A stretch of 64,000 nucleotides of DNA from Aliiroseovarius sp. Z3 (GTDB taxonomy: Bacteria > Pseudomonadota > Alphaproteobacteria > Rhodobacterales > Rhodobacteraceae): positions 310,001 to 374,000 of the forward strand of contig NZ_JAFMZK010000003.1 of NCBI RefSeq assembly GCF_029105185.1, in the 5' to 3' direction. Of the stretch, positions 9,248 through 16,725 are shown piece after piece. Both the position numbers and the translations under genes were made by a program. Positions within the stretch are counted from its first letter, which is position 1. The number at the start of each line of letters is the position of its first letter. A model generated the notes under the pieces. The model searched no databases, was not told where the DNA came from, and saw nothing but the letters and a program-made list of their open reading frames with translations.

Positions 9248-10323
9248 AGAAGATGCCCGGATTTGCTGGCTTTGGTGGCGAGATAGGCCTGGTTGTGCGC
9301 GCCTTTCCCAGCCTTCAACGGCACCCGTTCCGCGACTTGAATGCCCACCTCATCCATCATTGCGACTTTGCGCGGGTTGTTGGTCATCAGGCGGACCGAT
9401 GAAAACCCCAATGATTTCAGGATCATCGCACCGATGCGGAAATCGCGCTCGTCGTCTTCGAAGCCCAGGCGATGGTTGGCTTCCACCGTGTCAAATCCCT
9501 GATCCTGCAAGGAATAAGCGCGCATCTTGTTGGCCAGCCCGATGCCGCGCCCTTCCTGATTCAGATAGAGCAACACGCCGTGTCCTTCTTGCCCAATCCG
9601 CGCCAACGCTGTGTGAAGTTGCGGACCGCAGTCGCATTTCAGACTGCCCAGAACATCGCCTGTGAAGCAGGCCGAATGGAGCCGCGCGAGCACCGGCATA
9701 TCTCGTGGTGGGCGCCCGATCTCCACTGCGTAGTGTTCCTCGCTGCCATCATCCGGGCGGAATATGTGAAGGCGACCGGCCTCGCTGACGGACAGAGGCA
9801 GGCGGGCATGGATAACAGGCGCAAGGGACAGGGTATCGACCATTTCCTGATTCAGCGGGACGACGGTCAGGTTCTCGACAGAAGCGATTTCCGGTGTGTT
9901 AGAGATGTCAATCACGAGCGTTGCAGGCAACAGGCGCGCGGATTTGCACAAGGCGATGGATTGCGCCTCAAGGCCTTCGTCACCGCTGCGAAGCGTGTGA
10001 AACGGTCCCTTCATCGGGTGGGCCAGATCATCAGCAGGGTCGGCGACCGAGGCGATCCAATCGGTGCCGGCATCGCGGGGCAGCTTGATCCGGGCCACGC
10101 GGTCGGAATAAGCGCGCGCCTTCAACGTCTCGGCACGCCGGGGGGTGATGGCCACAACAGGGTCGCCCACGGCGCGTATTTCGTTCAGCCGCCCCGATGA
10201 CAGTGTTTCAGCCGCCGCAACCAGCACAGCGCGACCATCATGCGTCAAGACCACAGGTACCCCCATGCGCAGATCAGCACGGGCGCGGGCCAGAAGTTCG
10301 GTCGGATTGGGGGCAAGCGTCAT
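9244..10323 (-). CDS. ribA: GTP cyclohydrolase II with extra N-terminal domain
   Basis: Catalyses the first step of riboflavin synthesis, opening GTP to a diaminopyrimidine. In the 359-residue product the catalytic half begins near 170. The zinc ligands are in SACFTGDVLGSLKCDC (Cys219, Cys230, Cys232) and NQEGRG at 255-260 carries the active-site Arg. The first 170 residues occupy the place of dihydroxybutanone-phosphate synthase in RibBA fusions but show no recognisable DHBP-synthase motif, so the domain looks degenerate or repurposed. The start at 10323 is preferred over ATGs 6 and 21 bases upstream because AAAGG lies 6 bases before it. Confidence 0.88.
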   Translation of the reverse strand: MTLAPNPTELLARARADLRMGVPVVLTHDGRAVLVAAAETLSSGRLNEIRAVGDPVVAITPRRAETLKARAYSDRVARIKLPRDAGTDWIASVADPADDLAHPMKGPFHTLRSGDEGLEAQSIALCKSARLLPATLVIDISNTPEIASVENLTVVPLNQEMVDTLSLAPVIHARLPLSVSEAGRLHIFRPDDGSEEHYAVEIGRPPRDMPVLARLHSACFTGDVLGSLKCDCGPQLHTALARIGQEGHGVLLYLNQEGRGIGLANKMRAYSLQDQGFDTVEANHRLGFEDDERDFRIGAMILKSLGFSSVRLMTNNPRKVAMMDEVGIQVAERVPLKAGKGAHNQAYLATKASKSGHLL

Positions 10324-10477
10324 TGGCATCCTTTCTCGTCCCATACCTAGGACGAACTGTCACGATATGAAACATTTACCGGTGAAATGACACGAGGCCG
10401 TGAGCCGTCTGTTGCAATTCTTGCCAATCGCGTGAGGGGGCAACATCTGTGTTATCAGCAAGACAGAGGAGGGCGAC

Positions 10478-11164
10478 ATGTCCACGCTGAAAAAGATACT
10501 GCTGGTTGATGATGACGAGGATCTGCGCGACGCGCTGGCCGAGCAACTTCTGATGACCGAGGATTTCGATGTATTCGAAGCTGGCAACGGGGCCGAGGCA
10601 CTGACCAAGTCGAAAGAGGCGATCTATGACCTTGTGATCCTTGACGTGGGCCTGCCCGACACCGACGGGCGCGAGCTGTGCCGCGTGATGCGCAAGCAGG
10701 GCGTAAAATGCCCGATCCTGATGCTGACCGGTCACGACACCGATGCCGACACCATTCTGGGTCTGGATGCCGGCGCCAATGACTATGTGTCGAAACCCTT
10801 CAAGTTCCCGGTGCTTCTGGCCCGGATCCGCGCCCAGCTGCGTCAGCATGAACAAAGCGAAGACGCGGTGTTCCAGCTTGGGCCGTATACGTTCAAGCCG
10901 TCGATGAAGATGCTGATCACCGAGGATGACCGCAAGGTCCGCCTGACCGAGAAAGAGACGAATATTCTGAAGTTCCTCTATCGCTCGAACGACGGTGTGG
11001 TGGCGCGCGACGTGCTGCTGCACGAGGTCTGGGGCTATAACGCCGGGGTCACAACCCACACGTTAGAGACACATATCTATCGACTGCGCCAGAAGATCGA
11101 ACCCGATCCGTCCAACGCACGACTTCTGGTGACGGAAAGCGGCGGGTATCGGTTGAACGCTTAA
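10478..11164 (+). CDS. OmpR/PhoB-type response regulator, CenR-like
   Basis: A 228-residue two-domain response regulator. The receiver domain (1-122) has the acidic pocket VDDDEDL near residue 11, the phosphoacceptor Asp56 in DLVILD, the LTGHD switch residue and the Lys of SKPF. The DNA-binding winged helix (130-226) has LTEKETNILKFLYRS and the recognition region HTLETHIYRLRQKIE. The close match to short alphaproteobacterial OmpR regulators suggests CenR, the essential cell-envelope regulator of Caulobacter and Rhodobacter, but the symbol is left blank as this cannot be verified here. No histidine kinase is adjacent. A GAGGAGGG ribosome site precedes the start and a terminator follows. Confidence 0.88.
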   Translation: MSTLKKILLVDDDEDLRDALAEQLLMTEDFDVFEAGNGAEALTKSKEAIYDLVILDVGLPDTDGRELCRVMRKQGVKCPILMLTGHDTDADTILGLDAGANDYVSKPFKFPVLLARIRAQLRQHEQSEDAVFQLGPYTFKPSMKMLITEDDRKVRLTEKETNILKFLYRSNDGVVARDVLLHEVWGYNAGVTTHTLETHIYRLRQKIEPDPSNARLLVTESGGYRLNA

Positions 11165-11243
11165 GGTTTTCCCTGGTGTCCGGGGCGTGCGATTTGCGGG
11201 ATGCCGCGATTTGCACAGGGGCACATTCCTCCCTGATGGACTG

Positions 11244-11269
11244 GCCGGGTCGCAAGACCCGGCTTTTTT
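11244..11269 (+). terminator. Rho-independent terminator after the response regulator
   Basis: GCCGGGT (11244-11250) and ACCCGGC (11257-11263) form a 7-base stem with a 6-base loop and are followed by six T residues. Confidence 0.9.
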
Positions 11270-11283
11270 GGTACTAGCATATC

Positions 11284-12189
11284 TCATAGATTTGTGGCCC
11301 CTATTGACCAATCCGCAATTTCCCGATCCAGTGCTTGCCACCGCTCCTCAAGTGAGCTGATCTCATCTGTTGGTATCATAGGCTGATCAAGACCCTCGAA
11401 TTGATTACCAATATAGGTGGCCAATCCGGCGCCTCCTTCGTTTGCAAACCAAAGCCCCACAAATCCAGTAACTTCTTTTATTTGTTTCAAGGTCTCACGC
11501 GCTTCAACAAGGTTGAAGTCCTCAAGCGTCTTGCCGATACGGCTTTCTCTGTTGCCAGCATGGGCGATATGGCTGCTGGTATACTCCGAAATTCTATCAA
11601 GCTTTGAAAGCCGACTTTCGATTCTATCGAAAATATCCGAGTCAATTCGGTCTTCGGGAGTGCGGGCATTCTGCGATACTCCACTTAGAGCATCGAAGTA
11701 ATTGTGCGCCGCTTGGCTTTTTGTGATTTCATTCGATCCCCAAACAGGTCCACCTTTAGCTCTCATTTCCGATAGGTGTTGTTGCTCAAGTGGCCTGATA
11801 TCGTACTGTGCATTGTGCACACTCTCAACATAAACTTTTCGATTAAGCCATGTCTGGCAACACTTTACGTCTTTTACTACCGAACGAATTGAATACACGC
11901 CTTTGGGACCTGCCAGCGAAGATTTATCCAACAAACGTCGAGTTCCCAGTAAGAGGTTCGACCAATATCCTTCCGCTATCAAATCAAAGAACATTTGATT
12001 AAGAGCTGGCTCACGCCCCTCTTCTGCAACCGCGCGACGCACGATCTCAGCCGACGTTTGGAAAGCTGCGAAATTCCATAACAGGTCTTGAACCGTTCTG
12101 TGAATTCCGGTCTCGTGGTCAGTAAATGCAATCTGCCACGTCTTAATTCGTTCGAGTTGTTCGGTTCGGGATATCACGAGAGCATCCAA
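11284..12189 (-). CDS. Unrecognised protein in an AT-rich island, possibly HEPN-like
   Basis: A 301-residue soluble protein that I do not recognise with confidence. It is mostly helical by composition, without signal peptide or membrane segment. Base composition and codon use (many AAA, TTT, ATA, AGA) are clearly richer in A+T than all neighbours, pointing to recent acquisition. Around residues 205-220 the sequence SSHIAHAGNRESR resembles the R/N-x-x-AH-x-x-R region of AbiU2-like HEPN proteins, RNases or sensors found in phage-defence and toxin loci; this is only a motif-level hint. It stands alone, convergent with the response regulator, with AT-rich flanks and no partner antitoxin visible. 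Confidence 0.6.
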   Translation of the reverse strand: MDALVISRTEQLERIKTWQIAFTDHETGIHRTVQDLLWNFAAFQTSAEIVRRAVAEEGREPALNQMFFDLIAEGYWSNLLLGTRRLLDKSSLAGPKGVYSIRSVVKDVKCCQTWLNRKVYVESVHNAQYDIRPLEQQHLSEMRAKGGPVWGSNEITKSQAAHNYFDALSGVSQNARTPEDRIDSDIFDRIESRLSKLDRISEYTSSHIAHAGNRESRIGKTLEDFNLVEARETLKQIKEVTGFVGLWFANEGGAGLATYIGNQFEGLDQPMIPTDEISSLEERWQALDREIADWSIGATNL

Positions 12190-12310
12190 CCCTGTATGAT
12201 TTGCAATTGGATTTGTTGCATAATTTATCTTTAGCTATTCCAGTGAAGGGTTGTAGAACGCGCCTCTCGCGCCTCCTGTATACAAGAACCCCTAGTCGGA
12301 ACAGTTTTGC

Positions 12311-13021
12311 TCAAACATTAAACAACGTCCCCACCCCATAGGCCAGGCCTGCCGCCGCCCCGCCGATCAGCAGGGTTTCAACCGCCGACCGCCACCATGG
12401 GCTGAGGGACCAGTGGCTTTTCAGGGCGCCGATGGAAAAGAAGCTGGCCATGGTCATCCAGGCGGAAATGGTGAAGGCGTTATCGAGTTTCAGGATAAAA
12501 GGCAGCAGGGGGACCATGCCCGCGATAAGGAAGGCCAGAAAGGTCGTAGTGGCCGATCGCAGTGGGTTAGGGTCTATTCCGCCCAATCCGTATTCGCCTT
12601 CCATCATCATCGCAATCCAGTTTTCCTTGTCCTTGGTGATCGCATCTGTGGCCTCGTCCAGAATGCGGTCGGACAAGCCTTTCTGAGACAGGATTTCCCG
12701 AACCTCGCGCCATTCCCCTTCGGGATAGCGTTCGATATGGCGTTCTTCGATCTTGCGGATGCGCTGGAAATTGTCCTGTTCCGCCTTGGTGCCGGAATAG
12801 GCGGCGGCGGCCATGGAGAACCCGTCGGCCAGCACGTTTGCCAGCCCAAGGATGACGACGATGAAAGGCGACAACCCGGCCCCCGCCACACCCGCCACGA
12901 TGGCAAAGGTGGTGACGGAACCGTCGATGGCCCCATAGACCGCATCGCGCAACACGCCTTTGCCCGGCGGGGCGCCAATGCGGGCGGCAATCTCTTGCTG
13001 GCTGTGACCGTGATCGGACAT
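12311..13021 (-). CDS. VIT1/CCC1-family iron or manganese transporter
   Basis: A 236-residue membrane protein of the vacuolar iron transporter family. Residues 22-75 form two helices rich in small residues, with DAVYGAIDGSVTTFAIVAG and ADGFSMAAAAYSGTKAE, the family hallmark of the metal path. A charged cytosolic segment (about 80-150) with EERHIERYPEGEWREVREI is the metal-binding helical hairpin. Three further helices (about 155-175, 180-200, 212-234) complete the five-helix fold. It probably exports iron or manganese from the cytoplasm. It lies downstream of soxR on the same strand and a 14-base palindrome lies upstream of its start. Confidence 0.87.
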   Translation of the reverse strand: MSDHGHSQQEIAARIGAPPGKGVLRDAVYGAIDGSVTTFAIVAGVAGAGLSPFIVVILGLANVLADGFSMAAAAYSGTKAEQDNFQRIRKIEERHIERYPEGEWREVREILSQKGLSDRILDEATDAITKDKENWIAMMMEGEYGLGGIDPNPLRSATTTFLAFLIAGMVPLLPFILKLDNAFTISAWMTMASFFSIGALKSHWSLSPWWRSAVETLLIGGAAAGLAYGVGTLFNV

Positions 13022-13064
13022 GGCTGGCCTCCTTAGGGGTTAGCTTGCGATGGGACGGATCCGG

Positions 13065-13078
13065 CTGCCTTAAGGCAG
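13065..13078. promoter_or_regulatory. 14-base perfect palindrome upstream of the VIT-family gene
   Basis: CTGCCTTAAGGCAG reads identically on both strands and lies 43 bases before the transporter start, in the short gap after soxR. Without a loop or T-run it suits an operator better than a terminator. The cognate regulator is unknown. Confidence 0.4.
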
Positions 13079-13102
13079 ATCAAGGCGAGATCGGGTCTGT
13101 TT

Positions 13103-13573
13103 TCACCCTTCTGGCCGGACAGCCTCGTCCCCCAGCAGGTATCGCGGGCCGGTGCCCTTGTTGCTGGCCACGTCATCGGGGTTGTAAAGCGCACAGCGGT
13201 CAAGCGACAGGCAACCGCAGCCGATGCAGCCGTCCAGCTTGTCGCGCAGGCGGGTCAGTGCCTCGATCTGTTCGTCAAGCTCGGCGCGGAAGTCTTGCGA
13301 AATTAAGCGCCAGTCTTTGGCCGTTGGGGTGCGGTTCTGGGGCAGACGCCCCAGCACCTCGCGGATGCGATCCAGCGTGAAGCCGAATTTCTGCGCGATC
13401 ATCACGAAGCTGAGCCTGCGGATGTCCGAGCGTAGAAACCGCCGTTGCCCGCCCGCGTTGCGCTCGGGCGCGACCAGACCTTGGGTCTCGTAGTACCGGA
13501 TCGCAGATACGGCCAGCCCGGTGCGGTTGGCCAGTGTGCCGATGGAAATTTCGTTTCTGCGCTGCATGTGCAA
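13103..13573 (-). CDS. soxR: Redox-sensitive transcriptional activator SoxR
   Basis: A 156-residue MerR-family regulator. The helix-turn-helix is at residues about 10-30 (IGTLANRTGLAVSAIRYYE), followed by the dimerisation helix. The [2Fe-2S] ligands are at Cys116, Cys119, Cys121 and Cys127 in GCIGCGCLSLDRC, the exact C-x2-C-x-C-x5-C spacing that separates SoxR from other MerR proteins. Oxidation of the cluster by redox-cycling compounds activates transcription. No soxS gene is present; as in most non-enteric bacteria it should act directly on target genes. The divergent VOC gene has a matching operator. The start could be either of two ATGs 6 bases apart. Confidence 0.95.
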   Translation of the reverse strand: MHMQRRNEISIGTLANRTGLAVSAIRYYETQGLVAPERNAGGQRRFLRSDIRRLSFVMIAQKFGFTLDRIREVLGRLPQNRTPTAKDWRLISQDFRAELDEQIEALTRLRDKLDGCIGCGCLSLDRCALYNPDDVASNKGTGPRYLLGDEAVRPEG

Positions 13574-13588
13574 TCTCCGAAAAAAAGC

Positions 13589-13619
13589 TTGAGCTAAAGT
13601 TAGCTTTAGGAATTATCAA
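13589..13619 (+). promoter_or_regulatory. SoxR box within a 19-base-spacer promoter
   Basis: The core CTAAAGTTAGCTTTAG (13594-13609) is a perfect dyad with the 4-base centre TTAG, close to the enterobacterial soxS operator core. It sits between a -35-like TTGAGC (13589-13594) and a -10-like TATCAA (13614-13619). The spacer is 19 bases, the over-long spacing that MerR-family activators correct by twisting DNA. It faces the VOC gene, whose start lies 32 bases beyond the -10 element. Confidence 0.82.
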
Positions 13620-13650
13620 CCGAGTCGCAACGAAGATCAAGGAGGCCAAA

Positions 13651-14028
13651 ATGGCAAATCTGGAACATGTGAATGTGACCGTAAGCGACCCGAAAGCAAC
13701 CGCTGCATGGCTGGGGGCTGTGTTTGGATGGACGACCCGTTGGGAAGGCGATGCGATGTCGGGCGGCTATACCGCTCACGTAGGTGATAAGGACAGCTAT
13801 GTGGCTCTATACACGCCCAACATGGCGATAAGTGACCCACAGCATTCCTATACCACGCGGGCAGGGCTCAACCATGTTGGGGTCGTTGTGGACGATATTG
13901 ACGCGGTCGAGGCGCGCGCGAAGGCCGCTGGTTTCAAGCCGCACAACCACGGAAACTATGAACCGGGGCGGCGGTTCTATTTCGACGACCATGATGGTGT
14001 TGAATGGGAAGTTGTGTCCTACGACTAA
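13651..14028 (+). CDS. VOC-family (glyoxalase/dioxygenase fold) protein, probable SoxR target
   Basis: A 125-residue single-chain member of the vicinal-oxygen-chelate superfamily: two beta-alpha-beta-beta-beta modules, the first from LEHVNVTVSDP and the second from GLNHVGVVVDDID. Candidate metal ligands are His5, His75 and the Glu near the C-terminus in GVEWEVVSYD. Substrate unknown; relatives include glyoxalases and antibiotic-binding proteins. The start at 13651 has GGAGG 6 bases upstream; the open frame further upstream runs through the SoxR promoter and is not coding. Its position behind a SoxR box implies a role against redox-cycling compounds. A hairpin follows. Confidence 0.88.
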   Translation: MANLEHVNVTVSDPKATAAWLGAVFGWTTRWEGDAMSGGYTAHVGDKDSYVALYTPNMAISDPQHSYTTRAGLNHVGVVVDDIDAVEARAKAAGFKPHNHGNYEPGRRFYFDDHDGVEWEVVSYD

Positions 14029-14034
14029 GGAATT

Positions 14035-14068
14035 GGGGCGAGGTCAAACTCGCCCCTGTTCACTTTTT
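14035..14068 (+). terminator. Hairpin terminator after the VOC gene
   Basis: GGGGCGAG (14035-14042) pairs exactly with CTCGCCCC (14049-14056) around a 6-base loop; a T-run begins 7 bases after the stem, so termination may be less efficient. Confidence 0.7.
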
Positions 14069-14115
14069 GATCCATCCTTTATGGTCACGCCAAACGCGCG
14101 TTACCGGAGGATAGA

Positions 14116-14904
14116 ATGAGCTTCACCCTTGCCACATGGAACATCAACTCGGTCCGTTTGCGCGAACCGATTGTGCAGAAATTGCTGGCCGATGAAGCGC
14201 CGGATGTGCTGTGCCTTCAGGAATGCAAAAGCCCGGTTGATAAGATCCCGATGGAAGGCTTTGCCGCCCTCGGATACACCCATATGGTGGCACGTGGGCA
14301 GAAAGGCTATAACGGCGTCGCCATCCTGTCGCGGCTGCCGATGAAAGAGGTGGTCAGCTTCGATTTCGCCGGCCTGGATCATGCCCGCCATATCGCGGGG
14401 CAGTTGGACAACGGCGTCACGATCCACAACTTCTATGTTCCTGCGGGTGGCGACGTGCCGGACCGCGAGGTGAACGAGAAATTTGGCCAGAAGCTCGATT
14501 ACCTCACCGATATGCGCGACCATTTCGGACGCGAGAAGCCGCAGAAGTCGATCCTTGTGGGCGATTTGAACATCGCCCCGCGCGAAGATGATGTCTGGTC
14601 GCATAAACAACTTCTGAAAGTTGTCAGCCACACCCCGGTTGAGGTTGAAGCCTTGGCGCAGGTGCAGGATGCCGCAAACTGGGTCGACATCACGCGGCAG
14701 GATATCCCCGAGGGGCAGCTTTACAGCTGGTGGTCCTATCGTGCGAAGGATTGGAGCGCCGCCGACAAAGGACGCCGGCTGGATCATGTCTGGGCCACGC
14801 CTGACATCTCAAACGCGGGTCATGGCTCGCGTGTGATGCGCGAAGCCCGCGGCTGGGAAAAGCCGTCGGATCACGCGCCGGTCTTTGCGACTTTCGACCT
14901 TTAA
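14116..14904 (+). CDS. xthA: Exodeoxyribonuclease III
   Basis: A 262-residue AP endonuclease and 3'-5' exonuclease of the exonuclease III family, acting in base-excision repair. The order of motifs is canonical: TWNINSVRLR at the N-terminus (metal-binding Asn), LCLQECK with the catalytic Glu, GYNGVAILSR, VGDLNIAP with the catalytic Asp/Asn, and the C-terminal SDHAPVFATF with the catalytic His. Full length for the family. It lies downstream of the SoxR-controlled gene, but a hairpin separates them. Confidence 0.93.
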   Translation: MSFTLATWNINSVRLREPIVQKLLADEAPDVLCLQECKSPVDKIPMEGFAALGYTHMVARGQKGYNGVAILSRLPMKEVVSFDFAGLDHARHIAGQLDNGVTIHNFYVPAGGDVPDREVNEKFGQKLDYLTDMRDHFGREKPQKSILVGDLNIAPREDDVWSHKQLLKVVSHTPVEVEALAQVQDAANWVDITRQDIPEGQLYSWWSYRAKDWSAADKGRRLDHVWATPDISNAGHGSRVMREARGWEKPSDHAPVFATFDL

Positions 14905-14958
14905 AACCGGTGGGGCAGGGGGCATATAAGCCTCAAGGAATTTGAAGGAGCTTGAGCA

Positions 14959-15861
14959 ATGGAACTCGAACTGGGCGGCGCACCGGCTGCAGCTGATCTG
15001 ATCAAGGATGTTGGCGAAGCAACCTTCATGCAGGATGTGGTCGAAGCTTCGCAGGACGTGCCTGTCATCGTCGACTTCTGGGCGCCGTGGTGCGGCCCCT
15101 GCAAGACGCTTGGCCCCGCATTGGAAGCCGTCGTGACCGAGGCGGGCGGCAAAGTGCGTATGGCCAAGGTGAATGTGGACGAGAACCAGATGATTGCCGG
15201 ACAGATGCGCGTGCAATCAATCCCGACCGTCTATGCTTTCTTTCAGGGCCAGCCTGTGGACGGGTTCCAGGGTGCAGTGCCGCCCAGCGAGATCAAGGAA
15301 TTCGTCAACCGCGTCGCGGCCCTTGGCGGTGATGGTGGTCTGGCAGATGCGATTGCCGCTGCGGACGAAATGCTGGAAGCAGGCGAGGTTCAGGACGCCG
15401 CCCAGACCTATGCCGCGATCCTTGAAGAAGACCCGAACGCGGCCGCGGCCTATGCCGGTCTGGCCCGCACGCATCTGGCCGTTGGCAATGCCGATGATGC
15501 CGAGGCGACCCTGAATGGCGCCCCCGCCGAGATCTCGGAAGCACCGGAAATCGAGGCTGTGCGTGCCCAGATCGAACTTGCGCGTCAGGCTGAAAGCGCC
15601 GGTCCTTTGGCCGAGCTGCGTGCCGCGGTTGACGCCAATCCCGACGATCACCAGTCGCGGTTTGATCTGGCAGTTGCGATGAACGCAGGTGGTGATGTGC
15701 AAGGTGCGGTGGACGAGCTTTTGGAGCTTTTCCGCAGGGATAGAGACTGGAATGACGCCGCCGCCAAGCAGCAGCTCTTTACCATTTTCGATGCATTGGA
15801 CGCCAAGGATCCGGTCGCTTTGACGGGTCGTCGCAAGCTGTCGTCGATGATCTTTGTGTGA
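14959..15861 (+). CDS. Thioredoxin-TPR protein of the YbbN/CnoX type
   Basis: A 300-residue protein with an N-terminal thioredoxin fold (about 18-125) and a C-terminal TPR-like helical region (about 140-300). Unlike E. coli YbbN it keeps an intact active site WCGPC at residues 44-48, so it may be redox active as well as a holdase. In other bacteria such proteins hand oxidised or unfolded clients to chaperones. A GGAG-like ribosome site precedes the start. The next gene, for a Lon-substrate-domain protein, follows after 27 bases, a pairing common in alphaproteobacteria. Confidence 0.9.
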   Translation: MELELGGAPAAADLIKDVGEATFMQDVVEASQDVPVIVDFWAPWCGPCKTLGPALEAVVTEAGGKVRMAKVNVDENQMIAGQMRVQSIPTVYAFFQGQPVDGFQGAVPPSEIKEFVNRVAALGGDGGLADAIAAADEMLEAGEVQDAAQTYAAILEEDPNAAAAYAGLARTHLAVGNADDAEATLNGAPAEISEAPEIEAVRAQIELARQAESAGPLAELRAAVDANPDDHQSRFDLAVAMNAGGDVQGAVDELLELFRRDRDWNDAAAKQQLFTIFDALDAKDPVALTGRRKLSSMIFV

Positions 15862-15888
15862 TCGGGCAAGGCGCGCTACAGTGATCCT

Positions 15889-16533
15889 ATGATCTCTGCC
15901 GCTGACCTGCCAGATTTTCTGCCGCTTTTCCCGTTGCCGGGTGCGCTGCTGTTGCCGCGCGGGCGGCTGCCCTTGCATGTGTTCGAACCGCGTTACCTTG
16001 CGATGTTCGATGATGCGCTCAAGACACCCGAGCGGTTGATCGGGATGATTCAGCCCATGGGCGACAGTGATCAGGATCCGGCCCGGTTGCACGCCATCGG
16101 GTGTGCCGGGCGTATCACCTCGTTCACGGAAACCGAGGACGGGCGCTATATGATCACACTGACCGGCATTTCGCGCTTTCGACTTGGCGCGATGCAAGAG
16201 GGGTTCACACCCTACCTACGCACCGAGGCGGATTGGCGCGGTTTTGATCGCGACCTGGGTCAACCCGAGCATGATCCCGGTTTGGATCGGGATGCGTTTT
16301 TCAAGCTACTTGAGCGCTATTTCGAGCTGGAAGAGTTGCAGACCGATTGGGACAGCCTGCAAACCGCCGAGGACGAGTTGATGATCAACGCCTTGTCGAT
16401 GTTGTGTCCGTTTGATCCCGAAGATAAGCAGGCATTGCTTGAGGCACCGTCCCTGAGCACCCGCCGCGAGACATTGGTCACGCTGATGGAATTTACCCTG
16501 CGCAAAGGCGTGGGTGAGGAGAAAGTGCAATGA
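15889..16533 (+). CDS. Lon-substrate-binding-domain protein
   Basis: A 214-residue protein consisting essentially of the N-terminal substrate-binding (PUA-like) domain of Lon protease, without ATPase or protease domains. [26 protein letters not shown] near residues 18-43 is the hallmark, and the GRI-x-x-F and GISRF strands follow. Stand-alone proteins of this kind are widespread and their role is unknown, possibly adaptor or substrate selection. Its stop overlaps the Trm112-family gene by 4 bases. Confidence 0.87.
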   Translation: MISAADLPDFLPLFPLPGALLLPRGRLPLHVFEPRYLAMFDDALKTPERLIGMIQPMGDSDQDPARLHAIGCAGRITSFTETEDGRYMITLTGISRFRLGAMQEGFTPYLRTEADWRGFDRDLGQPEHDPGLDRDAFFKLLERYFELEELQTDWDSLQTAEDELMINALSMLCPFDPEDKQALLEAPSLSTRRETLVTLMEFTLRKGVGEEKVQ

Positions 16534-16721
16534 CCGAGGCACCTGCACCAGAATTTGACCGCCGCATGATCGAGGCGTTGGTCTGTCCCGTTACCCAGAC
16601 GGTGTTGAGCTATGACGCCGAGAAACAAGAGCTTGTATCGAAAGCGGCGCGTCTGGCGTTTCCGATCCGGGGTGGTATTCCGGTGATGTTGGTCGACGAG
16701 GCCCGCAACATCGAAGACTGA
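16530..16721 (+). CDS. Trm112-family small protein
   Basis: A 63-residue protein of the Trm112/YcaR family. In eukaryotes and archaea Trm112 activates methyltransferases; the role of the bacterial short form is largely unknown. Recognisable parts are [10 protein letters not shown] and the C-terminal [18 protein letters not shown]. Only one cysteine (in LVCP) remains of the possible zinc ligands, so it probably binds no zinc. ATGA overlap with the upstream gene. Confidence 0.87.
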   Translation: MTEAPAPEFDRRMIEALVCPVTQTVLSYDAEKQELVSKAARLAFPIRGGIPVMLVDEARNIED

Positions 16722-16725
16722 AGCC

